A stretch of DNA of 64,000 nt from Actinoallomurus purpureus. GTDB lineage: Bacteria > Actinomycetota > Actinomycetes > Streptosporangiales > Streptosporangiaceae. The notes beneath the pieces were generated by a model. It saw nothing but the letters and a program-made list of their open reading frames with translations. It was not told the origin of the DNA and ran no database searches. Of this stretch, positions 1 through 11,462 are shown piece by piece. Position 1 is the first letter of the stretch. Every line of letters begins with the position of its first letter. The stretch is taken from assembly GCF_024055795.1 (NCBI RefSeq), contig NZ_JAMXMY010000012.1, positions 1 through 64,000 on the forward strand, in the 5' to 3' direction. A program made the position numbers and the translations under genes.

Positions 1-126
1 ATCGGTGGGAAAACGGCAGGATTGCCGCTGGGCGGCCCTTGCAGTCTGCTTGAGCCGGATGCGATGAAAGTCGCCCGTCCGGTTCTGAGGGGGCCGGGGC
101 GCAGCAATGCGCTCCGGCTACCCGAC
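1..126 (+). mobile_element. Group II intron, 3' end (domains V-VI)
   Basis: The window opens inside a group II intron. Positions 52-85 fold as a textbook 34-nt domain V. The lower stem GAGCCGGA pairs with UCCGGUUC, a 2-nt bulge follows, the upper stem GCGAU pairs with GUCGC, and a GAAA tetraloop closes it. The catalytic AGC triad is at 53-55. Domain VI follows (about 89-123) as a GC-rich hairpin with a GCAA loop. A probable branch-point A lies at 120, seven bases before the end, and the intron ends in AC at 126, matching the usual 3' AY boundary. The intron-encoded reverse transcriptase/maturase would lie upstream, outside the window. The fold was read by eye. Confidence 0.85.
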
Positions 127-368
127 AGTGCTGCGAGTGCGACCACATCGACGCCAAGAACCGGGTAAGCCAATCCCTTTTCATCTGCCGGAACTGCGGG
201 GTCGTTGCCCACGCAGACCGGAACGCCTCCCGCAACATCGCCCGCAAGGGCGGGACCGCGTGGACCGCGGGGCGTGAGTCACGCGTCCCTGCCACCCATA
301 AGGGGTGCCTGGACGGAGGAGCCCACCCAGCAGCCAGTTGGGCGCTACCTCCAAGCCCGGTCGTTTAG
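127..368 (+). pseudogene. TnpB/OrfB-type gene, C-terminal exon interrupted by intron
   Basis: The frame directly after the intron encodes the C-terminal zinc ribbon of an IS200/IS605-family TnpB (IscB/Cas12 ancestor family). It shows C-x2-C (CCEC, 129-140), C-x2-C (CRNC), then HADRNASRNIA, and stops at TAG 366-368. The intron junction falls next to the first zinc-ligand cysteine, so the gene is split at its metal-binding site. Spliced RNA could still restore the frame if the upstream exon exists outside the window. No RuvC motifs are visible here because that part lies upstream. Called broken because only the 3' exon is seen. Confidence 0.75.
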
Positions 369-574
369 GACCCTTGAGGACCGGGGCAAGTTGACTCATC
401 CGACTGAAGGAACGGCTAGCGTCGTACCCGAAATGGGGAGTGTGCTCGACGCCGCCCGCGCCGTCGGGCTGAGGAGCCGGATGACCGGTCCTCCCACCGC
501 CGTCCGCGGGCCGGCGTCGCAGCCACGTCCGCAGTCAAATGACTGAAGCCGTGGCAGGTCGGGACAGGTGATGA

Positions 575-745
575 TGTCGTGACCAAGACGCGGGCCATCG
601 CGTCCAGAAGCGGTTCGAGCTGGACGGGGCCGCGGTGACCGAGGAGACCTTCGGGTCCGCCTGGTCGATCGTGTTCGACCAGGCGGAGAACCGGATGCAC
701 GCCATCAAGGCGCTGCTGGTGAGAGCTTTGGAGGATCGACCATGC
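575..745 (+). pseudogene. arcB remnant (ornithine carbamoyltransferase C-terminus)
   Basis: The frame through 602-730 encodes a stretch that I recognise as the last ~45 residues of a catabolic ornithine carbamoyltransferase: VTEETF, then SIVFDQAENRMHAIKALL. No start or N-terminal catalytic part exists upstream; an in-frame stop lies at 572-574. The usual end is lost too, and the frame runs on into arcC. It lies immediately before arcC, as expected for an arcABC arginine deiminase operon, so this is a deletion scar of that operon. The ~200 bases between the tnpB stop and this remnant (369-574) show no recognisable gene. Confidence 0.7.
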
Positions 746-1668
746 GTATCGTCGTCGCCGTCGGCGGGAACGCGCTGCTGGAACGCGGCGAGTCGCCGGA
801 TGCAGAGATTCAGCGCGATCATGTCCGCCGCGCGGCGCAGGCCCTGGCACCGCTCGCCGCCGAGCACCAACTCGTCATCTGCCACGGCAACGGACCCCAG
901 GTAGGGGCCCTGGCCCTCCTGAGCGAGACGGACAAGTCGCTGGATCGGCCGTACCCACTCGACGTCCTCGGCGCGGTGACCCAGGGCATGATCGGCTACT
1001 GGCTGGTCCAGGAACTCCAGAACGCCGGGATGCGGCGGCCCACCGTCGCGCTCGTCACCCAGACCGTCGTCGACGCGGCCGACCCGGCCTTCGCCCAGCC
1101 CACCAAGTTCATCGGCCCGGTCTACGACCACCGGCGCGCGCGGGCGCTCGCCGACCGGCACGGCGTGACGATCGCCGAGGACGGCCCTGGCTGGAGGCGT
1201 GTCGTACCGTCACCGGAGCCGATCTCCCTCGTGGAGGGCGACACCATCGAGGCGCTGCTCGAACACGGGCACGTCGTCGTCTGCGGAGGCGGGGGAGGCG
1301 TCCCGGTCGTCGACACCGGCACGGGCGAACTGCGCGGTGTCGACGGGGTCGTCGACAATGACCTCACCGCGGCCCTCCTCGCCCTGAGGCTCGGCGCCGA
1401 ACGCCTGCTCGTCCTCACCGACGTCCCCGCCGTGATGCGGAACTGGGGCACCGCCGACGCCGAACCCATGCGCAGCATCGACGTGGAGTCGCTGGCCCGG
1501 ATGGACTTCCCGGCCGGATCGATGGGACCCAAGGTCGAGGCATGCCTGCGCTTCGTCCGGGCGGCCGGATACCACGCCGCCATCGGCTCGATCACGGACG
1601 CCGAGGCGGTCCTGGCGGGACGCGCGGGCACCACCGTCACGGTACGTCCCGCTGCTGCGTCCAGCTGA
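742..1668 (+). CDS. arcC: Carbamate kinase
   Basis: This 308-residue protein matches carbamate kinase in length and motifs. It has VGGNALL near residue 8, the CHGNGPQVG loop near residue 50, a glycine-rich VVCGGGGGVPV segment, and GSMGPKVEAC near the C-terminus. It transfers phosphate from carbamoyl phosphate to ADP, giving ATP, CO2 and ammonia, as the last step of the arginine deiminase pathway in the cytosol. The ATG at 742 has GGAGG about 6 bases upstream. The preceding arcB is only a scrap and arcA is not in the window, so the enzyme may lack its local substrate supply here. Confidence 0.95.
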   Translation: MRIVVAVGGNALLERGESPDAEIQRDHVRRAAQALAPLAAEHQLVICHGNGPQVGALALLSETDKSLDRPYPLDVLGAVTQGMIGYWLVQELQNAGMRRPTVALVTQTVVDAADPAFAQPTKFIGPVYDHRRARALADRHGVTIAEDGPGWRRVVPSPEPISLVEGDTIEALLEHGHVVVCGGGGGVPVVDTGTGELRGVDGVVDNDLTAALLALRLGAERLLVLTDVPAVMRNWGTADAEPMRSIDVESLARMDFPAGSMGPKVEACLRFVRAAGYHAAIGSITDAEAVLAGRAGTTVTVRPAAASS

Positions 1669-1726
1669 TCACTGGAACGGACCGGCGTCCCGCCGCTACT
1701 GGCGACGTACATGAAGAGGACGAACG

Positions 1727-1957
1727 ATGGACACGATGATGGCTCTGCGGGCGCACAGCCGAGGCGGTCCGGAGCAGGCGTTCCAGGACCTCCTCGCTTG
1801 GGAGCGCTGTCACGAAACGCCCAGATTGGGGCAATCAGCTACAGTGGGGCCTAAAGTTTTGAGGCCGCGCTCCGCGTGCAGAGCGATCAGCTGTGTGGGA
1901 AGCCGGTCAGTCGGACGGAGTGTGCTGGATGGGGCCGGGGGGCCTGTTCGGGCGTGA
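1727..1957 (+). pseudogene. Oxidoreductase N-terminal scrap
   Basis: A 76-codon frame starts with MDTMMALRAHSRGGPEQ. The first ~17 residues resemble the N-terminus of zinc-type or quinone-type NADP-dependent alcohol dehydrogenases (from memory of the family). After that the sequence has no family resemblance and the frame runs into the next gene. Most likely it is the stub of a deleted gene that once followed arcC. It could also be a chance frame, since the supporting stretch is short. Confidence 0.4.
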
Positions 1958-4658
1958 GAGCGAATCGAAGGTCCTGCTCGATCTGATCGACGCGCTTCCC
2001 CTGCGCGGTGGGGCGCTCGTCGTTCGGGGAGAGCCGGGCATCGGCAAGTCGGCGTTGCTGAACGTCGCCACGGATCATGCACGGGCGACCGGCCTGTCGG
2101 TGTTCGAAGCCGTTGGGGTGCCGGCGGAGGCGAAGATGCCGTACGCGGGGTTGCACCAGTTGCTGCGGCCCGCCCTCCCCAACAGGCGAGCGTTGGCGAC
2201 GCCCCAGCGGCGAGCCCTGGCAATCGCGTTCGGCGAATGCGACGGTCCAGCTCCCGCGCCGATCCTCGTCGGGCTCGCGACTCTCAACCTGCTCATCGAG
2301 ACGGCCGTGAGCCGTCCGGTGGTGGTCTTTGCCGATGACGTGCAATCGCTGGACCGGCCCACTCACGAGGTACTCACCTTCGTCGCACGGCGTGTGGAGT
2401 CCGACCCCATCGCGGTGATCGGTGCGGTGCGTTCTGATTACCTCTGTCCGTTCGCGGACGCGGGACTGACGGAGCTGCGGCTCTCCGGGCTGACGGCGGA
2501 GGCGGCACGGGACTTGTCGCGCGCATGTGGAGGCGGCCTGCAGGACGCGGTCAGGAAACGGATTCTCCGGGTGGCGTCCGGGAATCCGCTGGCCATCGTG
2601 GAGCTTTCGGCCGCCTGGCGGGCGGGGCTGTCCGGCGAGGTGCTCCAGCGGGAGCTTCCGCTCACCTCGCGTCTGCGGAGGGCGTTCGCGGAGCGGCTGG
2701 AGGAACTGCCCGCAGCGACACGGGACGTACTCCTCGTGGCCGCCGAAGCGTCGGTGCGAGAACTGCCGCATATCCTGGCGCCCGCGTCCGTATTGGCCGG
2801 ACACGGGGTGACGGCCACGGACTGTGATGCCGCGATGGCCGTCGGCCTCATCACGGTCGAGGGCGCGGAGGTGCGATTCCGCCACCCGCTGATGCGTTCC
2901 GCGATCGTAGACGCCGAGTCGATGGCGCGACGACAAGCGGCGAATGAGGCGATCGCCGCGACGCTCGACGATCAGCCGTACCTCCGTGCGTGGCACCGGT
3001 CCCTGTCCATCGTCGGCCCGGACGATGGAATCGCGGATGACCTCGAAACGAACATCGCCGTGCCCTTGCGGCTGGGAGACACCCACGCCGCCATCAGAGG
3101 ACTCGAACGCGCCGCGGAGCTGACGACGGACCCCCGCCGGCGTGCCCGGCGGCTCCTCGCCGCGGCGGAGCACGCATCCCGTCTCGGTAAGCCCGACCTC
3201 GTGGAGCACCTGCTCGCCGCCGCGTCACGGCACCCGCTGAGCGCCGTCGAGCAGGCCAAGGCCGAATTGCTCCACGAGGGGCATGGCGCGGGATCGGCGA
3301 ACGACCCGGTCCGGGTCATGCGGCTGTGCGCGCTCGCTGGTGAGGCGGCCGGCTCCGGCGACACGGACCTCGCCCTGGATCTGCTGGTCGCCGCCGCACT
3401 GCGGTGCTGGTGGGCCGATCCGGGCGCGCAAGTGCGAGGCCATGTGGTCTCCCTCACGGACCGGCTGGCATGCCCCGGCGGCGATCCCCGACACTTGGCG
3501 GCACTCGCCTTGGCCGAACCGATCCTTCGGTGCGCCGAGGTCATGAAGCGGCTGGCGCAGATCGTCAGTGTTGATCATTTTCGGGTTGATGAGATCCGGT
3601 ATCTGGCGCTCGCCGCCCACGCGATCGGAGATCCTGAACGGGCCGCGGACTACCTCGAGGTCGCCGAGGCGAGGCTGCGTGGACAAGGGCGGCTCGGCGG
3701 GCTGGCCCTCGTGCTCGCTCTGCAATACAACGTCTGGCTCGACCTCGGCCTGCGGGGCAGGGCCGCCTCCGCCGCCGATGAGGGAAGGCGGATCGCACAA
3801 GAGACCCGACAGCCCATCGTGACGAAGGGAACCTTGATGGGCGAGGCCAGAGCGGCCGGTCTGTCCGGTGACGCCGACACCGCACTCCGGCTCGCGACGA
3901 CTCTCGAACGCGAAGGCGAGCGCAACCACCTCAACAACCTCCTCTCCGGTGTCGGTCTGGCCCGGGGGACCGCCCTGCTCGGCCGGCGACGGTATGCCGA
4001 GGCCTACGCCGTACTCCGCAGGCTCTTCGATCCCGCCGACCACGGATTCCACCTCCGCCAACGTTTCACGGCCATCACCTTCCTCGCCGAAGCGGCCGTG
4101 CGCGCCGACCAGCAGGACGATGCGCAGGCCATCCTCTCCGAACTGCAGGACCTTGCCGCAGAGACCCCGTCGCCCATGTTGCACATCCACCTCTTGCACG
4201 CTCGAGCCGTCCTCGCCGGCGACGATGCCGAATGCTTCTACACCGCGGCGCTGGCGACGGACCTGCGTCGATGGCCGTTGATCCGGGCGCGCATCGAACT
4301 GGCCTATGGCGCGTGGCTGCGCCGCCGACGGCGGACCGCCGATTCACGGGCGCCTTTGCGGTCGGCGCTGGCGACGTTCGAGCGTATGCAGACACGTCCG
4401 TGGGCCGACCAGGCGCGGGCGGAGCTACGGGCGGCAGGTGTGCGGGAACCCGAGACGGCGCACGATGCCCGGCACCTGCTGTCACCACAGGAATTGCAGG
4501 TCGCGCGACTCGCCGTCGAGGGGCTCACGAACCGGGAGATCGGCGAGCGCATGTACCTCTCGCCCCGCACCGTCGCCTCCCACCTGTACCGGATCTTCCC
4601 AAAGCTCAATGTCACATCCCGGGCGCAGCTGGCCGCTCGCCTTCAATCCGAGGACTGA
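1929..4658 (+). CDS. LAL-type LuxR family transcriptional regulator
   Basis: This is a large ATP-binding LuxR (LAL/MalT-like) activator of about 909 residues. The N-terminus reads LFGRE, then a Walker A motif GEPGIGKS around residue 35 and a Walker B-like VVVFADD about 95 residues later. A long alpha-helical TPR-like middle follows. A C-terminal LuxR helix-turn-helix (LSPQELQVARL, LTNREIGERMYLSPRTV) ends the protein. Such proteins act as nucleotide-dependent activators, often of secondary metabolism. I chose ATG 1929, with GGACGGAG upstream, over the in-frame GTG at 1893. It is flanked by gene fragments, so its target is not evident; the biosynthetic cluster at 15.9-34 kb is a candidate only. 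Confidence 0.9.
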   Translation: MGPGGLFGRESESKVLLDLIDALPLRGGALVVRGEPGIGKSALLNVATDHARATGLSVFEAVGVPAEAKMPYAGLHQLLRPALPNRRALATPQRRALAIAFGECDGPAPAPILVGLATLNLLIETAVSRPVVVFADDVQSLDRPTHEVLTFVARRVESDPIAVIGAVRSDYLCPFADAGLTELRLSGLTAEAARDLSRACGGGLQDAVRKRILRVASGNPLAIVELSAAWRAGLSGEVLQRELPLTSRLRRAFAERLEELPAATRDVLLVAAEASVRELPHILAPASVLAGHGVTATDCDAAMAVGLITVEGAEVRFRHPLMRSAIVDAESMARRQAANEAIAATLDDQPYLRAWHRSLSIVGPDDGIADDLETNIAVPLRLGDTHAAIRGLERAAELTTDPRRRARRLLAAAEHASRLGKPDLVEHLLAAASRHPLSAVEQAKAELLHEGHGAGSANDPVRVMRLCALAGEAAGSGDTDLALDLLVAAALRCWWADPGAQVRGHVVSLTDRLACPGGDPRHLAALALAEPILRCAEVMKRLAQIVSVDHFRVDEIRYLALAAHAIGDPERAADYLEVAEARLRGQGRLGGLALVLALQYNVWLDLGLRGRAASAADEGRRIAQETRQPIVTKGTLMGEARAAGLSGDADTALRLATTLEREGERNHLNNLLSGVGLARGTALLGRRRYAEAYAVLRRLFDPADHGFHLRQRFTAITFLAEAAVRADQQDDAQAILSELQDLAAETPSPMLHIHLLHARAVLAGDDAECFYTAALATDLRRWPLIRARIELAYGAWLRRRRRTADSRAPLRSALATFERMQTRPWADQARAELRAAGVREPETAHDARHLLSPQELQVARLAVEGLTNREIGERMYLSPRTVASHLYRIFPKLNVTSRAQLAARLQSED

Positions 4659-4682
4659 TCGGAGAAGGTCGCGATTGCCGGC

Positions 4683-4900
4683 TCAGTCGGGGGACATGCG
4701 TGGGCGGCGTTGCCAGGCGTGCTCGGGGCCGTGGGGCCGGGTGGCCGTCAGGGCTCGCTCGGCGAAGTCATCGATCGGCCCGGAGGTGTCGATCATGGTC
4801 GCGGGGCGGCGCGGGCAAGGAGCTCGGTGTAGGTGCGCCGGGTCCAGAAGGCGTTGTAGATGCCGGTGCTGTACGGGGCCGGGGTGTCGGGTGAGAGTCC
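4683..4900 (-). pseudogene. Decayed coding remnant, unknown family
   Basis: On the minus strand two overlapping frames look protein-like but neither has a proper gene. One holds STGIYNAFWTRRTYTELL and ends at a stop. The other holds TMIDTSGPIDDFAERALTA and ends at 4683. The switch between frames suggests a frameshifted C-terminal remnant. I cannot name the family. The whole 4659-5072 stretch contains no intact gene. Besides this remnant it carries the 53-bp dispersed repeat. Confidence 0.3.
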
Positions 4901-4929
4901 GGAAGACCATGATCCACGGGACGCTGCCT

Positions 4930-4982
4930 AGCGGCGCGGTGGCGCGTCCCTCGCCTGGAGGAACATCAGCAGCCAATCCCCT
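4930..4982. repeat. 53-bp dispersed repeat, copy 1
   Basis: These 53 bases recur without a mismatch at 38352-38404, in the same orientation. Read on the minus strand, one frame gives GDWLLMFLQARDAPPRR and then stops in this copy. In copy 2 the same frame continues into a second, diverged version of the motif. Sequence on both sides of the two copies differs. Confidence 0.9.
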
Positions 4983-5072
4983 TCTCAGGCACGCCCGACC
5001 CGGAGACGGCGTCGTGAGGAGCCGGGGGCACCCACGTACGGTCGAAGCCCGCGTCGCGCGGCCGGTGAGGCG

Positions 5073-5306
5073 TCATGCGTCCGCGTGCTCCGGTGACGTT
5101 CGCGCGGTCCTCGGGCCGGTGAAACCGCTGAGGTGGAGCAGCGGCGGCGTCAGGACGAACGGGGCGGCGGCGAGGGCCGCCACGGCGACCATGGCCCCGC
5201 GCAGTCCCGTGGCGTCCGCCCACAGGCCGACATAGACCGGACCGAGCAGGAAACCCAGGTAGGACACCGTGCTGACGACCGAGGTCGCACGGCCGGTATG
5301 CCTCGT
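5073..5306 (-). pseudogene. MFS transporter C-terminal fragment
   Basis: The frame ending at 5073 encodes RATSVVSTVSYLGFLLGP, then a hydrophobic segment (GAMVAVAALAAAPFVL). This fits the last two or three membrane helices of a YbjJ/fucose-permease-type MFS carrier. Everything upstream of about 5306 belongs to an SDR gene in another frame, so at least nine helices are missing. It is the distal half of a deletion fusion. Confidence 0.7.
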
Positions 5307-5698
5307 CGACGTTGCGCGACACGGGCCTGGCGCAGGGCGGGCAGGAGGAGCTGAGTGAGGTGGTAGCGGCTGAGGTAGTTGACCGCGAAGAACGGGTGGA
5401 GCCCGTCGGCTGTGCGGCTCTCCTGGAAGGTGAACACCCCGGTGGTGTGCACGAGGGCGTCGATGCGGTCGTGTTGGCCGAGGACGCGCTGGGCGGCGTC
5501 GCGGACGCCGTCGTGGGTGGGTAGGTCGGCGGCGAGGAAGGACGCCCGGTCGCCGGCGGTGCCGAACGAGGCGAGGGCGGCCTCACCTTTGCGCGGGTCA
5601 CGGCCCAGCAGAATGAGCCGGTGGCCGTCGGCCAGGAGGTCGCGGGCGGCCTGGAGGCCGATGCCGCTGTTGCCGCCGGCGATGAGGATGGTCTTCAT
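5150..5698 (-). pseudogene. SDR oxidoreductase, truncated and fused to MFS DNA
   Basis: The start at 5698 (MKTILIAGGNSGIG, with GGAG upstream) opens a short-chain dehydrogenase. The Rossmann GGNSGIGLQ motif is at residues 8-16, ADLPTHDGV follows, and an N-YLSRYHL stretch holds the active-site region (VNYLSRYHLTQLLLP). After about LLPALRQAR (near 5310) the family match stops. The missing part would include the YxxxK catalytic tail. The reading frame continues only as out-of-frame translation of an MFS gene to 5150. Non-functional as an SDR. Confidence 0.75.
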
Positions 5699-5779
5699 GA
5701 TGCTCCGGGGAAGAAGACGGGCGGCCATCGTCCGGTGACAACGTGGACCGGGGGGCCGCCCGTCGTTGGTGTCTGGGGG

Positions 5780-6445
5780 TCATGCGCCGATGAAGTGCTC
5801 GGCCTGGTCACGGCTGGTGTGGAGGGCCCAGTAGTCGAGGGCGATCTCGTCGGGCGCGCGGTAGGGGACGCCTTCGGGGGCCTCGGTGCCGATCATGAGG
5901 TCGATGGCCACGTTGGCCGCGTAGATGCCCTCGGCGGCCAGGGTGTTGTGGAGGTTGATCGCCCAGTTCCGCTGGCCCGCCTGGGCGATGTTGACGTCGG
6001 CGAGCATCGGGTACGGGCTGACCGCGCCGCCGCCGGTGGTGAACAGCAGGGTGCCGGATCCGGCCTCGATCATCCCGGGCAGCACCGCAAGGACGGCGGC
6101 GACCGCACCGTAGAGAAGGCTGTCGATCTGCGGACGCAGGGTGTCGATGGTCACCTCCTTGGGCGCGGTCATGGACGGGCCCGCATGCGGGGAGAACTCC
6201 AGGACGTCGATCCGCCCGAACCGCGCGATCGCGGCCCCCAGCGCATCGGTGAGCTGGGCGGGGTCGGCGACATCGGCGGGAAAGGCTTCCGCAGTGATCC
6301 CGGTGTTGGTGAGTTCGGCGACCAGGGCGTCGAGCTTGTCCTTGGTGCGGGAGATCAGGGCGACGTCGAAGCCGTGGCCGCCGAAGACCTTGGCGAGGGA
6401 CAGGCCCAGGCCCGGTCCGGCTCCGACGATGGCGATGGTGGGCAT
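5780..6445 (-). CDS. SDR family NAD(P)-dependent oxidoreductase
   Basis: A 221-residue short-chain dehydrogenase-like protein begins at ATG 6445 with AAGGAG 11 bases upstream. The Rossmann motif GAGPGLGLSLAKVF lies at residues 7-20, followed by ISRTKDKLDAL. The later part has LLFTTGGGAVSPYPML where the catalytic Ser is expected. The usual YxxxK is not obvious (AQAGQRNWAINLH occupies that place), so it may be an atypical SDR with altered chemistry. It is divergent neither in length nor codon use from its surroundings. The gene follows the MarR regulator on the same strand and may be its target. Confidence 0.8.
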   Translation of the reverse strand: MPTIAIVGAGPGLGLSLAKVFGGHGFDVALISRTKDKLDALVAELTNTGITAEAFPADVADPAQLTDALGAAIARFGRIDVLEFSPHAGPSMTAPKEVTIDTLRPQIDSLLYGAVAAVLAVLPGMIEAGSGTLLFTTGGGAVSPYPMLADVNIAQAGQRNWAINLHNTLAAEGIYAANVAIDLMIGTEAPEGVPYRAPDEIALDYWALHTSRDQAEHFIGA

Positions 6446-6522
6446 GCGTACGTACTCCTTGGCGGGGGGTGGTGCGGTCCCGGCCGGTCGGCCGGGCGAA
6501 GACGAAGGGGCGTGCGCGGGGG

Positions 6523-7050
6523 TCAGTGCTGGTCGGTCGGCGGGGTGGCGCCGGGCGGTGCCCAGTCGGTGGGACACGGCGCGTTGAGGGCGCCGAGGAT
6601 GCGCTGGGAGAAGGCACCGAGCTGACGCTGCTGCGCTTTGGTCAGCGGGTCGAAGACCAGGCGGCGCACCGCGTCGACATGGCCGGGGGCCGCGGCGGTG
6701 ACCTTGTCCATGCCGTCGTCGGTCAGGGTGGCCAGGGTGGCGCGACCGTCGGAGGGGTCGGGGTGGCGGTGCACCCAGCCGCGCTTCTCCAGACGGATGA
6801 CCACGTTGGACAGCCTGGAGAGCGTGCTTCCGGCGTACTGGGCCAGCTCACTCATCCGCAGGGTGCGCTCCGGCGCCATCGACAGCGACGACATCACCAC
6901 GTAGTCGAAGTGGGCGATGCCCGCGTCCCGCTGCATCCGCGCCTCCAGCGCGGCCGGCAGCTGGGTCAGTACGTAGGCGAATGCGTACCACTGCTGCTGC
7001 TCGTCGGCGTCGAGCCAACGCGGCTCAGTGGTCTCCCGTTCCTCTTCCAT
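6523..7050 (-). CDS. MarR family transcriptional regulator
   Basis: A 175-residue winged-helix regulator. It has a helical N-terminus (WYAFAYVLTQLPAALEARMQRDAGI), the recognition-helix region LAQYAGSTLSRLSNVVIRLEKRGWV, and the wing DPSDGRATLATLTDDG. The ATG at 7050 has GGGGG just upstream; an in-frame TTG at 7068 is less likely. It is divergent from the truncated DoxX gene at 7160 and precedes an SDR on its own strand. This layout is common for MarR proteins that control DoxX/SDR genes involved in redox or phenolic stress (family knowledge). Confidence 0.9.
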   Translation of the reverse strand: MEEERETTEPRWLDADEQQQWYAFAYVLTQLPAALEARMQRDAGIAHFDYVVMSSLSMAPERTLRMSELAQYAGSTLSRLSNVVIRLEKRGWVHRHPDPSDGRATLATLTDDGMDKVTAAAPGHVDAVRRLVFDPLTKAQQRQLGAFSQRILGALNAPCPTDWAPPGATPPTDQH

Positions 7051-7060
7051 GCCCCCAGCA

Positions 7061-7150
7061 TACTCCAAGCATGGAATAAAAAGCCAAGCATCTCACTCTT
7101 AGCTTGAAGTAAGTGGACGTTATGGTCAGTACAACCTTGAAGTTACTGAA
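7061..7150. promoter_or_regulatory. Divergent MarR operator/promoter region
   Basis: This AT-richer gap lies between the MarR gene and the DoxX fragment. It contains the direct repeat CCAAGCAT at 7065-7072 and 7084-7091 (19-bp period), and CTTGAAGT at 7103-7110 and 7135-7142. The CAAGC and GCTTG elements are inverted relative to each other. This is compatible with MarR-dimer sites controlling both directions. Confidence 0.5.
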
Positions 7151-7159
7151 TGGAGTGAT

Positions 7160-7360
7160 GTGCCGATGAACGTCTTCTTGTGGATCGTCGCCAGCGTGCT
7201 TGCGGTCGCGTTCCTGCTGGCCGGGGCGATGAAGCCAAGCCGCACGCCGCAGCAGCTAGCCGCCTCGGGACTGGGTTGGGCCGAGGATTTCGGCGCCGGG
7301 TCGGTCAAGATCATCGGTGGGCTCGAAGTCCTCGCCGCCCTCGGTTTGATTCTCCGCCGC
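7160..7360 (+). pseudogene. DoxX-family membrane protein, truncated
   Basis: The start at 7160 (or ATG 7166) encodes MNVFLWIVASVLAVAFLLAGAMK, a first membrane helix of the DoxX type. A loop (QLAASGLGWAEDFGAGSVK) and the beginning of a second helix (IIGGLEVLAALGLIL) follow. The family resemblance ends near 7355, at about residue 65 of an expected ~120. Downstream frame is out-of-family and overlaps metH antisense. It is a 3'-truncated gene whose right part was replaced by DNA at the end of metH. Confidence 0.7.
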
Positions 7361-7519
7361 TGCCGGATGGCCGGCGGCCGGGACCGGTCGGTGACGGTTA
7401 CGTCGGCGGCCGTCGCCCACGTTGAGTTTGGGCGTGTCGCCCTTCCCGGCCCGGGTGGAACGGCGATTTTCCCGAAGTCAACGTTCAGGTGGCCGGGAGG
7501 GGCGGTGTCGGCGGACCGT

Positions 7520-11170
<3,651 letters not shown>

Positions 11171-11177
11171 TGGACCA

Positions 11178-11261
11178 CCTCCCGTTGTCGGGAGGCGCCC
11201 TTGCGAACATCAGCGATGGCCGAGCGTGGCGGGCATGAGCCCGTTGCAGCGCCTCTCGGCC
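11178..11261 (-). promoter_or_regulatory. SAH (S-adenosylhomocysteine) riboswitch of metH
   Basis: On the minus strand the leader matches the SAH riboswitch layout. P1 is GGCCGAG (11261-11255) pairing with CUCGGCC (11224-11218). The conserved GCGCUGCAA segment and hairpin P2 (CGGGC/GCCCG) lie inside. A pseudoknot pairs GAGGCGC (11255-11249) with GCGCCUC (11198-11192). The 3' pseudoknot strand overlaps an alternative hairpin, CCUCCCG/CGGGAGG at 11195-11178, that buries the GGGAGG Shine-Dalgarno. Ligand binding should therefore free the SD and switch metH on. Assigned by eye without a covariance model. Confidence 0.85.
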
Positions 11262-11462
11262 TCTGAGACCGAGCGTATCAAGATCTGGCGGTGCGATCGA
11301 AGCGGACCGGGATCGACGGTGCGCGAGGTCCTCCGGGCGGGATGGGATGAGGCGGTAGGCGTCGCCGCGACCCGTGCCGGGATGCCGATCGGCATGCGGC
11401 TGATGGGCCGGCCGCGCTGCGGGCCCTGGCTCACGCGGCCTGGCCGACTGTTGACAAATGTA

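Noticed and set aside
161-182. Similarity of the tnpB segment AGCCAATCCCTTTTC to the end of the 53-bp repeat
   Set aside because: Only about 11 bases match and they are explained by tnpB coding sequence.
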